From WTGU01 sp965242855 (lineage in GTDB: Bacteria > Pseudomonadota > Alphaproteobacteria > UBA828): a DNA stretch of 64,000 nucleotides. Below the pieces are notes generated by a model, which worked only from the letters and a program-made list of their open reading frames with translations, searched no databases and was not told where the DNA came from. The translations under genes and the position numbers were made by a program. Positions 16,734 to 24,998 of the stretch are shown here, piece by piece. The stretch lies in the NCBI GenBank assembly GCA_965242855.1, contig OZ251509.1, positions 62,001 through 126,000 of the forward strand, given 5' to 3'. Each line of letters starts with the position of its first letter. Position 1 is the first letter of the stretch.

Positions 16734-17848
16734 GGCGGCGTCTCGCGGAACGTCCAGCGGGAGTTCACGAGGTAGTTGAACACCGTGGCCGGCAGGATGG
16801 CGCAGGCTTGCAGCGGGACGGGCGGGACTCGCGGAAAGAGCACCGACAGGCCCACGAAGGTGGCGTAGCTCAACGCCAGCGTCGCCAGCGCGACGACGTG
16901 GAACTTCAGGCCGCGGGCCCGCTTGCGGCCGGTCATCACCCGGTCGGCGAAGGTCCAGTAGTTGTTCATCAGGAAGTTGGAGATGATCGAGAGCTCGATC
17001 GCGACCGGCGACGCCAGAAGCTTGTGCAGCCCGAGCTCGAGCAGGATCTGGAGGGAGCCGAGATTGACCAGCACGCCGGCGAGACCCGTCAGACCGTAGC
17101 GGACGAGGATCCGGTGACGCGCCAGGCGCAGCCGCCAGACGCCCCAGAAGAACTCCAGGATGCCGCCCATGCCGAGCTTCGTCCGTCCGTGCGCGCGGTC
17201 GCGGAAAAGGATCGGCTCTTCGACGACCCGCGCGCCGGCGGCGAGCAGGCGGTGCAGAAGCACCACCTGGAAGGCATGGCCGCGCGCCTGGATGTCCCCC
17301 ACCTTCGCGGCCCTGAGCGCCTCCGCCCGGATCGCCTTGAAGCCCGAGGTGCAATCGTGGACGCCCCGCACGCCGGCGATCCGCCGGGCGAGGCGGTTGC
17401 CCCACCGGGAGAGCAGCCGCCGCCCGGCGGGCCAGCGCGAATCGAGCCGGCCGCCGGCCGTGTAGCGGCTGCCGATTGCCACGTCCGCGCCGTCCGCGAG
17501 GCGAGCCAGCAGCCGGCGCGCGTCGGCCGGATCGTGCGAGAAGTCGGCGTCCATCTGCACGATCACGCCCGCGCCGAGGATCTCCAGGGCGTGGGACATC
17601 CCCCTCACATAGGCCCGCCCCAGCCCGCGTCGCGGGCCTTCGAGGAGGCGGACGCGACCGTCCGACTCGGCGAACGCCCGGACCAGGCGGGCGGTGCCGT
17701 CCGGGCTCTCGTCGTCCACGACCAGGAACGTGATGTCCGGCTCCGCATACAACCCGGTCACGCGCCGCAGCAGCGGCTCGATGTTCGGTGCCTCGTTGAA
17801 GGTGGGAATGACGAAGCATACGCCGGCCCCCGGCGTGTCCCGGCCCAA
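16724..17848 (-). CDS. Dolichyl-phosphate-mannose-synthase-like GT2 fused to a GtrA domain
   Basis: A 374-aa protein. Residues ~10-220 are a GT2 domain of the DPM1 type: FVIPTFNEAPNI, VVDDESPDGTARL, the DxD in QMDADFSHDP, and CTSGFKAIR. Residues ~245-370 are a GtrA membrane domain with four helices (RYGLTGLAGVLVNLGSLQ, NFLMNNYWTFADR, FNYLVNSRWTF). Such fusions make a polyprenyl-phosphate-linked hexose and may help move it across the membrane. Placed tail to tail with four GT-C genes, it is the natural candidate for their lipid-sugar donor. The sugar (mannose or glucose) cannot be read from sequence. Confidence 0.88.
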   Translation of the reverse strand: MGRDTPGAGVCFVIPTFNEAPNIEPLLRRVTGLYAEPDITFLVVDDESPDGTARLVRAFAESDGRVRLLEGPRRGLGRAYVRGMSHALEILGAGVIVQMDADFSHDPADARRLLARLADGADVAIGSRYTAGGRLDSRWPAGRRLLSRWGNRLARRIAGVRGVHDCTSGFKAIRAEALRAAKVGDIQARGHAFQVVLLHRLLAAGARVVEEPILFRDRAHGRTKLGMGGILEFFWGVWRLRLARHRILVRYGLTGLAGVLVNLGSLQILLELGLHKLLASPVAIELSIISNFLMNNYWTFADRVMTGRKRARGLKFHVVALATLALSYATFVGLSVLFPRVPPVPLQACAILPATVFNYLVNSRWTFRETPPPA

Positions 17849-18009
17849 TGCGGCGGCTCCTCCTCGTGCAGGGAACGGCCTCGCGGCTCGGCCCGATCAT
17901 ACGCGAAACCCGTCGCTTCGCCGCCGAGCGCCGCGGACTCCCGATCGCGGGCGATCCAGGATAGCATGGCGGCCCCGCCGGCACCGCCGGCGCGCGCATG
18001 GGGACCGCG

Positions 18010-18348
18010 ATGAAGAAGATCGAAGCCATCATCAAGCCATTCAAGCTGGACGAGGTGAAGGACGCGCTGCACGAGGTCGGCCTGCAAGGGATCACCGTGA
18101 CCGAGGTGAAGGGCTTCGGCCGCCAGCGCGGCCATACCGAGCTCTATCGCGGCGCGGAATACGTGGTGGACTTCCTGCCCAAGGTGAAGATCGAGGTCGT
18201 GCTCGAGGACAACATGGTCGAGCGCGCGGTCGAGGCGATCCGCGACGCGGCGGCGACCGATCGCATCGGCGACGGCAAGATCTTCATCACTCCGGTGGAG
18301 GAGGCGATCAGGATTCGTACTGGCGAACGCGGCGCGGAAGCCATATAA
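18010..18348 (+). CDS. glnB: Nitrogen regulatory protein P-II
   Basis: A 112-aa trimeric signal protein that senses 2-oxoglutarate and ATP/ADP and is uridylylated by GlnD. The start MKKIEAIIKPFKL is canonical, and the T-loop TELYRGAEYVVDFLPK carries Tyr51, the uridylylation site. The C-terminal signature GDGKIFITPVEEAIRIRTGERG is intact. It is followed 79 bp later by glnA, the usual glnBA operon, which makes GlnB rather than GlnK the best call. I saw no sigma-54 (GG-N10-GC) promoter I would defend. Confidence 0.96.
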   Translation: MKKIEAIIKPFKLDEVKDALHEVGLQGITVTEVKGFGRQRGHTELYRGAEYVVDFLPKVKIEVVLEDNMVERAVEAIRDAAATDRIGDGKIFITPVEEAIRIRTGERGAEAI

Positions 18349-18427
18349 GCGCGGCCTGTATGCGCGGCCGGCCCGCGGCCCGCGTTCCTCCGGACGGGAT
18401 CACGACCAGGACAATGGAGCTGCCGCC

Positions 18428-19837
18428 ATGAGCGACGTCGAAACCGTACTCAAGACGATCAAGGACAAGGACGTCCAGTTCGTGGACTTCCGCTTCACGG
18501 ATCCGCGCGGAAAGTGGCATCACACGGCCCAGGCGAGTCGGACCGTCGACGAGGACATGCTGACCGAGGGCATCATGTTCGACGGCTCCTCGATCGCGGG
18601 CTGGAAGGACATCCACCAGTCGGACATGACGCTGGTCCCGGATCCGGCGACGGCCGTGATGGACCCCTTCGCGGCGCAGCCGACGATGATCCTGGTCTGC
18701 GACGTGATCGAGCCCTCGACCGGCCAGGGCTACGGGCGCTGCCCGCGCGGCACGGCCAAGCGCGCGGAGGTCTATCTCGCCTATTCGGGCATCGGGGACA
18801 CCGCCTATTTCGGACCGGAGGCCGAGTTCTTCGTCTTCGACGACGTCCGCTTCGACGTCTCAATGAACGAGACCTACTACATGCTCGACCAGGAGGAAGG
18901 CCCGTACAATTCCGGGCGCCAGTACGAGGACGGCAATGTCGGGCACAGGCCGGGGGTCAAGGGCGGGTACTTCCCCGTGCCGCCGGTCGACTCCATGGCC
19001 GACATGCGGGCGGAGATGGTCACGCATCTGGCGGGCATGGGAGTCGCGGTCGAGAAGCACCATCACGAGGTGGCGCCCTGCCAGAACGAGCTCGGCGTCG
19101 CCTTCGACACCATGCTGCGGGCGGCCGACCAGCTGCAGATCCAGAAATACGTGGTGCACATGACCGCCCACAGTTACGGCAAGAGCGCCACCTTCATGCC
19201 GAAGCCCGTGGTCGACGACAACGGCTCGGGCATGCATGTTCACCAGTCGTTGTGGCGGGACGGCAAGCCGCTGTTCGCCGGCACCGGCTACGCGGACCTT
19301 TCGGAGACGGCGCTCCACTACATCGGCGGCGTGATCCGGCATGCGCGCGCGATCAACGCCTTCACCAACCCCTCGACCAACAGCTACAAGCGGCTGGTGC
19401 CGGGCTTCGAAGCGCCGGTGCTGCTGGCCTACTCGGCGCGCAACCGCTCGGCCTCGTGCCGCATCCCCTACGCGGCGAGCCCCAAGGGCAAGCGGGTGGA
19501 GGTGCGCTTCCCCGACCCGTCGGCCAACCCCTATCTCGGCTTCGCGGCGCTCCTGATGGCGGGGATCGACGGCATCGAGAACAAGATCCATCCGGGCGAC
19601 GCGATGGACAAGAATCTCTACGACCTGCCTCCGGAGGAGTTGAAGGACGTGCCGACCGTGTGCGGCAATCTCGGGGAGGCGCTGGCCGCGCTCGATGCGG
19701 ACAGGGACTTCCTCAAGAAGGGCGAGGTCTTCTCGGACGACCTGATCGACGGCTATCTCGCGCTCAGGCAGGAAGAGCAGACCGCCTTCCTCACCTCGCC
19801 GCATCCGATCGAGTTCAAGATGTACTATTCCGTTTGA
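18428..19837 (+). CDS. glnA: Glutamine synthetase type I
   Basis: A 469-aa dodecameric GS-I, normal length, assimilating ammonium into glutamine. It has GSSIAGWKDIHQSDM, FFVFDDVRF-type active-site strands, the ATP-binding KPVVDDNGSGMHVHQSLW and the NRSASCRIP region. Tyr398 in KNLYDLPPEE is the adenylylation site used by GlnE. glnB lies immediately upstream; amtB is 12 kb away. Confidence 0.97.
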   Translation: MSDVETVLKTIKDKDVQFVDFRFTDPRGKWHHTAQASRTVDEDMLTEGIMFDGSSIAGWKDIHQSDMTLVPDPATAVMDPFAAQPTMILVCDVIEPSTGQGYGRCPRGTAKRAEVYLAYSGIGDTAYFGPEAEFFVFDDVRFDVSMNETYYMLDQEEGPYNSGRQYEDGNVGHRPGVKGGYFPVPPVDSMADMRAEMVTHLAGMGVAVEKHHHEVAPCQNELGVAFDTMLRAADQLQIQKYVVHMTAHSYGKSATFMPKPVVDDNGSGMHVHQSLWRDGKPLFAGTGYADLSETALHYIGGVIRHARAINAFTNPSTNSYKRLVPGFEAPVLLAYSARNRSASCRIPYAASPKGKRVEVRFPDPSANPYLGFAALLMAGIDGIENKIHPGDAMDKNLYDLPPEELKDVPTVCGNLGEALAALDADRDFLKKGEVFSDDLIDGYLALRQEEQTAFLTSPHPIEFKMYYSV

Positions 19838-19891
19838 CGGCCCCGGCGCGCGGGCGGCGCCGCGGTTCCCGGCGCACCGGCGCGGCCGGTC

Positions 19892-20083
19892 GTGCCGATC
19901 CAGGTCGCCGTCGGCCTCGCGATCGGGGGGGCGCTCTTCTACCCGGCGCTGCGCATCTGCCGGCGGGCGGGCCTGCGCTGGCAGATCGCGCTCGCGGTGT
20001 TCGTTCCGCTGGCCGGGCCCGTGCTTCTGCTTCTCGCCCTCGCCTTCGTGGTCTGGCCCAACGACCCGAACCGCAGGCGTTGA
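19892..20083 (+). CDS. Small two-helix membrane protein
   Basis: A 63-aa protein with a GTG start 55 bp after glnA. It has two hydrophobic segments (AVGLAIGGALFYPAL and IALAVFVPLAGPVLLLLALAFVV) joined by a basic turn (RICRRAGLRWQ) and ends PNDPNRRR. It resembles the next gene in layout, and the pair sits between glnA and argG in the same direction, 3 bp apart. No family recognised. Confidence 0.5.
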   Translation: MPIQVAVGLAIGGALFYPALRICRRAGLRWQIALAVFVPLAGPVLLLLALAFVVWPNDPNRRR

Positions 20084-20086
20084 GCG

Positions 20087-20491
20087 ATGCTGGGTGTCCT
20101 CCAGTATCTGGCGGTCGTGGCGCTCCTGCTGTGGGCGTTCCGGCGCGTCTTCGCCAAGGCCGGCCTGGCGCCCGGGTGGGCCTGGCTCATGGCCGCCCCG
20201 ATCGTGGGCCTGTTCACGCCGCTGCCCGTCGGACTCGCCCTGCTGATCGGCGTGCCCGCCGTCATGATCTGGGTCTTCGCGTTCGTCTCCTGGCCTTCCG
20301 TCGACGCACCGCGCGCGCCCGCGGCGGGGCCGGGCTACGCGCCGCCGGTGCCGGAGACGTTCAAGGGCCGCTTCCGGCGGACCGCCGCCCCGAGCGAACG
20401 CGCGCGCCGGGCCCGCCGGGGAATCGTCCGCGAGGCGCCGCCGCCGCCCACGCCGGAGGAAGGGTCGGAAGAAGGGAAAGACCATGAGTGA
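20087..20491 (+). CDS. Membrane protein with basic Pro-rich tail
   Basis: A 134-aa protein. The N-terminal ~70 residues hold two or three membrane helices (LQYLAVVALLLWAF, WAWLMAAPIVGLFTPLPVGLALLIGVPAVMIWVFAFV), followed by a soluble tail rich in Arg, Pro and Glu. Its end overlaps the argG start by 8 bp, so it is probably translated with argG. It looks like an enlarged paralogue of the 63-aa protein just upstream (both have W.A-P..G helices). Function unknown. Confidence 0.6.
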   Translation: MLGVLQYLAVVALLLWAFRRVFAKAGLAPGWAWLMAAPIVGLFTPLPVGLALLIGVPAVMIWVFAFVSWPSVDAPRAPAAGPGYAPPVPETFKGRFRRTAAPSERARRARRGIVREAPPPPTPEEGSEEGKDHE

Positions 20492-21686
20492 AGCGCCGAA
20501 AAAAGTGGTGCTCGCCTATTCCGGCGGGCTCGACACCTCGGTCATCCTGCGCTGGTTGCAGGAACGCTACGGCTGCGAGGTCGTCACCTTCACCGCCGAC
20601 ATCGGCCAGGGCGAGGAACTGGCGCCCGAGCGGGCCAAGGCGGAAGCGCTCGGCGCGCGGGAAATTCACGTCGAGGACCTGCGCGAGGCGTTCGCGCGCG
20701 ATTACGTCTTCCCGATGTTTCGCGCCAACGCGCTCTACGAGGGCGTCTACCTCCTCGGGACGGCGATCGCCCGCCCCCTCATCGCCAAGCGGCAGATCGA
20801 GATCGCCCGCCGGACCGGCGCCGACGCGGTGGCCCACGGGGCGACGGGCAAAGGCAACGACCAGGTGCGCTTCGAACTCGGCTACTACGCGCACCAACCG
20901 GACATTCACATCGTCGCGCCGTGGCGCGAATGGGCGCTCTCCTCCCGCGAGGCGCTCGTCGCCTACGCCGAACGGCACCAAGTCCCGATCCCTCGCGACA
21001 AGCGCGGCGAGCCGCCCTACTCGACCGACGCCAACCTCCTGCACATCTCCTACGAGGGCAAGGCGCTGGAGGACCCGTGGATCGCGCCGGACGAGGCGAT
21101 GTTCACCCGCTCCGTCGCGCCGGAGCGCGCGCCCGACCGCCCGACCTGGGTGGAGATCGATTTCGACGGCGGCGACCCGGTGGCGGTGGACGGCGCGCCG
21201 CTGCGCCCCGCCGCCCTGATCGAGAGGCTGAACGCGCTCGGCGGCGCCAACGGGATCGGGCGGGTCGATATGGTCGAGAACCGCTTCGTCGGCATGAAGT
21301 CGCGCGGCGTTTACGAGACGCCGGGGGGCACGATTCTGATCGCCGCCCACCGCGCGATCGAGAGCCTGACGCTCGACCGCGCGGCCGCCCACCTGAAGGA
21401 CGAGCTGATGCCGCGCTACGCCGCGCTCGTCTACAACGGCTTCTGGTTCTCGCCCGAGCGCGCGATGTTGCAGGCCGCGATCGACGAGAGCCAGCGCGGG
21501 GTGACCGGCACCGTGCGCCTCAAGCTCTTCAAGGGCTCGGTCACCGTCGACGGGCGCAAGGCGCCGCGCAGCCTCTACAGCCCGGCCCACGCGACCTTCG
21601 AGGCCGATTCCGTCTACGACCAGCGCGATGCCGAAGGCTTCATCAAGCTGAACGCCCTGCGCCTGCGCCTGCGCGGCGGGGAATAG
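20484..21686 (+). CDS. argG: Argininosuccinate synthase
   Basis: A 400-aa protein, normal length. It joins citrulline and aspartate with ATP hydrolysis to form argininosuccinate, the substrate of ArgH at 2.1-3.6 kb. The PP-loop is VVLAYSGGLDTSVIL at the N-terminus. GATGKGNDQVRFELG, the ATP/citrulline-binding ATGKGNDQ motif, and YSTDANLLHISYEG are also present. The start overlaps the upstream membrane-protein gene by 8 bp. Confidence 0.97.
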   Translation: MSEAPKKVVLAYSGGLDTSVILRWLQERYGCEVVTFTADIGQGEELAPERAKAEALGAREIHVEDLREAFARDYVFPMFRANALYEGVYLLGTAIARPLIAKRQIEIARRTGADAVAHGATGKGNDQVRFELGYYAHQPDIHIVAPWREWALSSREALVAYAERHQVPIPRDKRGEPPYSTDANLLHISYEGKALEDPWIAPDEAMFTRSVAPERAPDRPTWVEIDFDGGDPVAVDGAPLRPAALIERLNALGGANGIGRVDMVENRFVGMKSRGVYETPGGTILIAAHRAIESLTLDRAAAHLKDELMPRYAALVYNGFWFSPERAMLQAAIDESQRGVTGTVRLKLFKGSVTVDGRKAPRSLYSPAHATFEADSVYDQRDAEGFIKLNALRLRLRGGE

Positions 21687-21931
21687 GAACCGCAAGACGA
21701 CGGCGTTCGGGCCGCGGCGGCGAGAGCGCGGCGTTCGTCGGGACGGCCCGTCTGCGCAGCCGGGCGCCAAGGGTGCGGCCGGACCGCTCCCCGGGGAAGC
21801 CCTTCCGACGGCTCCTCCGGATCATCAAGCATGGCTCTCGCATAATCCACGCGGTCGCGGTTCGTCGCCCCGACCGGCATGACGATTTCGCCCGCCTGGC
21901 GCGGCGGCGTGGGGCGGGGTAGAACGAGCGC
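21687..21931. other. Intergenic gap without recognised gene
   Basis: 245 bp between argG and the LLM oxidoreductase. The open frames that cross it are Arg-rich antisense or out-of-frame readings. No tRNA fold, clear promoter or strong terminator was seen. Confidence 0.5.
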
Positions 21932-22948
21932 GTGAAATACGGCTTCTTCATCCGTGGGCAGTACCGCCGGGGCGAGGACATGCAGGCGCGGTTCGCCGAG
22001 CTCTGCGCGCAGGCGCGGCTCGCCGACGCGCTCGGGTTCGACCTGATCGCCACCGGGATGCATTACGGCTCCCACCCACTCCAGCAATACCAGCAGATGC
22101 CGCTTCTCGCCCGCCTGATGGTGGAGGCGCCGCGCTGCCGCCTGCTGCCGGGGATCGTCCTTCTCTCGCTGCACAAGCCGCTCGACATCGCCGAGCAGGT
22201 CGCGACGCTGGACGTGATGTCCGGCGGGCGCGTGATCTTCGGCGCTGGCCTCGGCTACCGCGCGGTCGAGTTCCAGGCGTTCGGCACCACCCAGGCCGAG
22301 CGGGTCGCGCGCCTGGAGGAGAACCTCGAGGCAGTCCTCCGGCTGTGGACGGAGGAGCGGGTGACGATGCGGGGTTCCCACTTCGCGCTCGAGGGGGTGA
22401 CCGCCTCGCTGAAGCCGCTGCAACGGCCGCGCCCGCCGGTCTGGCTCGGCGCCAACGCCGACGCCGCCGTCGAACGGGCGGCGCGCCTGGGCGACAGCTG
22501 GTTCATCAGCCCCCACCAGCGCATGGAGACGACCGAGCGCCAGCTCGCGCTCTACCGCCGCGCCCTCGACGCCGCCGGCAAACCCTTCCCCCGGGAGCTG
22601 CCGCTGATGCGCGAGATCTTCGTCGCCCGGACGAGGGAAGAGGCGGAACGGCTGGCCCGCCCCCACCTGGAAGAGAAGTACAAGACCTACCACGCCTGGG
22701 GGCAGGACAAGGCGATGCCGGCAGGCGACGACGACCTCTCGCTGGATTTCGACGACCTGATGCGCGACCGCTTCCTGTTCGGCGCGCCCGCGGAGATCGC
22801 CGAACAGATCGCGGGCTACGGCCGCCGGCTCGGCGTCACCACCCTCATCCTCGGCATGCACTGGGTGGGGATGCCGCACGCCCAGGTGATGGAGAGCATG
22901 CGACTCTTCGCCGAGGAGGTGGCGCCGCTGGTGGCCGGGGCGTCGTGA
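21932..22948 (+). CDS. LLM-class (luciferase-like) flavin-dependent oxidoreductase
   Basis: A 338-aa TIM-barrel protein of the bacterial luciferase-like family with a GTG start (VKYGFFIRGQYRRG). Family features: LPGIVLLSLHKPLDIAEQVATLDVMSGGRVIFGAGLGYR and RPPVWLGANADAAVERAARLGDSW. It probably uses reduced FMN (or F420, less likely here) for a monooxygenase or dehydrogenase reaction; the substrate cannot be read. The VOC protein 27 bp downstream is probably co-transcribed. Confidence 0.85.
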   Translation: MKYGFFIRGQYRRGEDMQARFAELCAQARLADALGFDLIATGMHYGSHPLQQYQQMPLLARLMVEAPRCRLLPGIVLLSLHKPLDIAEQVATLDVMSGGRVIFGAGLGYRAVEFQAFGTTQAERVARLEENLEAVLRLWTEERVTMRGSHFALEGVTASLKPLQRPRPPVWLGANADAAVERAARLGDSWFISPHQRMETTERQLALYRRALDAAGKPFPRELPLMREIFVARTREEAERLARPHLEEKYKTYHAWGQDKAMPAGDDDLSLDFDDLMRDRFLFGAPAEIAEQIAGYGRRLGVTTLILGMHWVGMPHAQVMESMRLFAEEVAPLVAGAS

Positions 22949-22975
22949 CGCCGCCTGGCGATGAGGGGGTGGGCG

Positions 22976-23380
22976 ATGGCCGAAAGCCTGCACCACGTCC
23001 ATGTCTTCGCCAGCGACATCGAGGCGACGATCGCCTGGTGGCGCGACATGCTGGGCGGCGAGACCGTCCATGACGGGACGCTGGCCGGAGCCCGCAACGT
23101 CTTCATGCGCATCGGCCAGGGCGGGCTGCACATCTACGACCAGCCGCCGCGTGACGCGGGCCGCGGCCCGATCCACCATATCGGCATCCGGAGCGACGAC
23201 CTGCGCGGCCTGGTCGCGCGCATGAAGGCGCGAGGCGTCGCGTTCCGCAGCGACATCCGCGAGTTCGGGACGTGGCGCTACATCATGTGCGCGGCGCCGG
23301 ACGGCGTCCTGCTCGAGCTCTTCGAGTTCGACCCGGGGCACGCGCCGGCGCGCGTGACCCGCTATCTCCGCGGCGCCTGA
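22976..23380 (+). CDS. VOC-family (glyoxalase/dioxygenase-like) protein
   Basis: About 134 aa from the ATG at 22976, chosen because GGGGGTGG sits just before it; an ATG at 22961 would add five residues. Two beta-alpha-beta-beta-beta units are visible. Likely metal ligands are the His in ESLHHVHVF and IHHIGIRSDDL and the Glu in GVLLELFEFD. These are the features of the vicinal-oxygen-chelate fold. Substrate unknown; it is paired with the preceding flavin oxidoreductase. Confidence 0.8.
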   Translation: MAESLHHVHVFASDIEATIAWWRDMLGGETVHDGTLAGARNVFMRIGQGGLHIYDQPPRDAGRGPIHHIGIRSDDLRGLVARMKARGVAFRSDIREFGTWRYIMCAAPDGVLLELFEFDPGHAPARVTRYLRGA

Positions 23381-23392
23381 CCGCCCGCGCGG

Positions 23393-24325
23393 TCAAAGCG
23401 GGCGCGCCGGCGCGAGGTCGGCGAGCCGCGCGTCGATGGCCGCGGCCGCGGGCATGGCCGGCGCGCCGCCCCTGCCCAGGCAGGCGAGGCCGGCGCCGAC
23501 GCTCGCCCGATGGAGCGTCTCCGGAAGCGGCGATCCCGTCGCGAGGCCGAGGGCGAGGCCGGCGACGAAGGCGTCCCCGGCACCGACCGTATCCACGGGC
23601 GCGAGCGCCAGCGCCCCGCACCGCCAGGCGCCGTCGGGCGCGAAGGCGCGGGCGCCGGCGCCTCCCAGGCTGACGACCGTCGGCACCCCGTGGCGCCGGG
23701 CGACGGCGCGCGCGGCCGCCGCACCGGACGCCGCTGGCAGCCCCTCCTGCCGGGCCAGCGCCTCGGCCTCGATCTCGTTGACCACCAGCAGGTCCAGGGA
23801 AGGAAACAGCGCGGCCGGCACCGGCCCGGCTGGGGCAAGATTGAGGACGACCCGCGCACCGGCCGCCTTGGCGCGCGCGACGACGGCCCGGTTCGCGGCC
23901 GGCGGAACCTCCCTCTGCAAGACGAGCACGGTGCCGGGCCCCAGCCATTCGGCGGGCAACGCCTCCGACGCGAGATCGCGATTGGCGCCGCTCGCCACGG
24001 CGATCTGGTTCTCGGCGGCGCGGTCGACGACGACCGCCGCGCAGCCGGTCGGGCGCGCGCTCCGGGCCACCCGCCCGGTTTCAACGCCGGCCTCCTTCAA
24101 GGCGTCCAGCGCGAGCGCGGCGAAATCGTCGGCGCCGACGCAGCCCACCATCCGCACCGGCATCGCCGCGTCGCGCCGCGCCCGCGCCGCGGCGACCGCC
24201 TGGTTCAGGCCCTTGCCGCCCGGCGCCGCGCGGTAATCCGGGCAGAGCACGGTCTCCCCGGCGCGGGGCAAGGCGTCGACGGGGAACAGCAGGTCGGCGT
24301 TGATGGAACCGAACACGACGATCAT
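23393..24325 (-). CDS. rbsK: PfkB-family sugar kinase, ribokinase-like
   Basis: A 310-aa protein from MIVVFGSINADLLFPVDALP. The ribokinase substrate motif GGKGLNQAVAAARA and the catalytic signature DTVGAGDAFVAGLALGLA (Asp base, anion hole GAGD) are present. It would phosphorylate ribose or a related sugar or nucleoside. No ribose transporter lies nearby, so the substrate is uncertain. The frame continues upstream to 24595 without homology; the ATG at 24325 has GGGAGAGG ahead of it. Confidence 0.88.
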   Translation of the reverse strand: MIVVFGSINADLLFPVDALPRAGETVLCPDYRAAPGGKGLNQAVAAARARRDAAMPVRMVGCVGADDFAALALDALKEAGVETGRVARSARPTGCAAVVVDRAAENQIAVASGANRDLASEALPAEWLGPGTVLVLQREVPPAANRAVVARAKAAGARVVLNLAPAGPVPAALFPSLDLLVVNEIEAEALARQEGLPAASGAAAARAVARRHGVPTVVSLGGAGARAFAPDGAWRCGALALAPVDTVGAGDAFVAGLALGLATGSPLPETLHRASVGAGLACLGRGGAPAMPAAAAIDARLADLAPARPL

Positions 24326-24446
24326 CGGCCTCTCCCGTGCGCGGCGGCGCGGTATCGAGACTAGCGCATACGGCGCGCGGCCCCTGGCCCGGCGCCGGGC
24401 GGCGCGATATACGCGCCGGAGGGGAGGCGCCGGCGGGGAGGCCGGG

Positions 24447-24989
24447 ATGAACGACAGCGCGTCGCGCGCGCGCCGGCGCCGTTTGCCGGGCCGGGGCGCG
24501 CCGCTCTTCCACGACCGGCCGCCGCATCCCGTGCGGGGCGCGGGCGTTCCGGTCCGGGACGGCGCCGGCCGCCCCCGTCTCGACGCCTGCAGCACCGTGC
24601 CGCATGTCGGCCGCTGCCACCCGCGCGTCGGCGAAGCGCGCGCGAGGCAAGCCGCCCCGCCCGCTCGTTCGACCCGCTATCTGGACGAACGCATCCTCGC
24701 TTGCGCCGGGGCGTTGCGCGCGACCTTCGATGCGAGTCTCTCCCGCGTGGTCTTCCGCTGCTCGAGCACCGAGGCCAGCGAGCGGGCGCCCGGGATCGCG
24801 CGCGCCTGCACCGGGAACGACGGCGTCATCGCCACCGATTTCCGCCATCACGGAAACTCAGCGGCGATCGCGGCGCTCTCCACGGCCTTCGCCGAGCCGG
24901 CGCCCGCCTCCGGCGACGCGCCCGACGCCGGGGCCGCCGCGGAGGCCGCCATCGCCGCGCTGGCCGACGCGCGGGCGGCGCTCCCGTAG
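24447..24989 (+). pseudogene. Truncated class III aminotransferase (N-terminal remnant)
   Basis: 180 aa that match only the first ~150 residues of a class III PLP aminotransferase: LFHDRPPHPVRGAGVPVRD, DACSTVPHVGRCHPRV, STRYLDERILACAGALRATF, and ATGNDG-like CTGNDGVIATDFRHHGNSAA. The PLP-lysine half (about 270 residues) is missing and the sequence ends in a low-complexity Ala-rich tail just before the phosphotransferase. Conserved family positions have also changed (for example SEAN is TEAS). Full-length enzymes of this type are often encoded next to an APH-family phosphotransferase, so this looks like internal deletion of an operon partner. A shortened functional protein is unlikely. Confidence 0.75.
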
Positions 24990-24998
24990 CGCCCCGGC

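Noticed and set aside
17950..18427. Sigma-54/NtrC-type promoter for glnB or glnA
   Set aside because: Looked for TGGC-N8-TTGC-like boxes upstream of both genes and found none convincing.
21687..21931. tRNA or small RNA gene in the argG downstream gap
   Set aside because: No cloverleaf or strong independent hairpin with a U-tract could be drawn.
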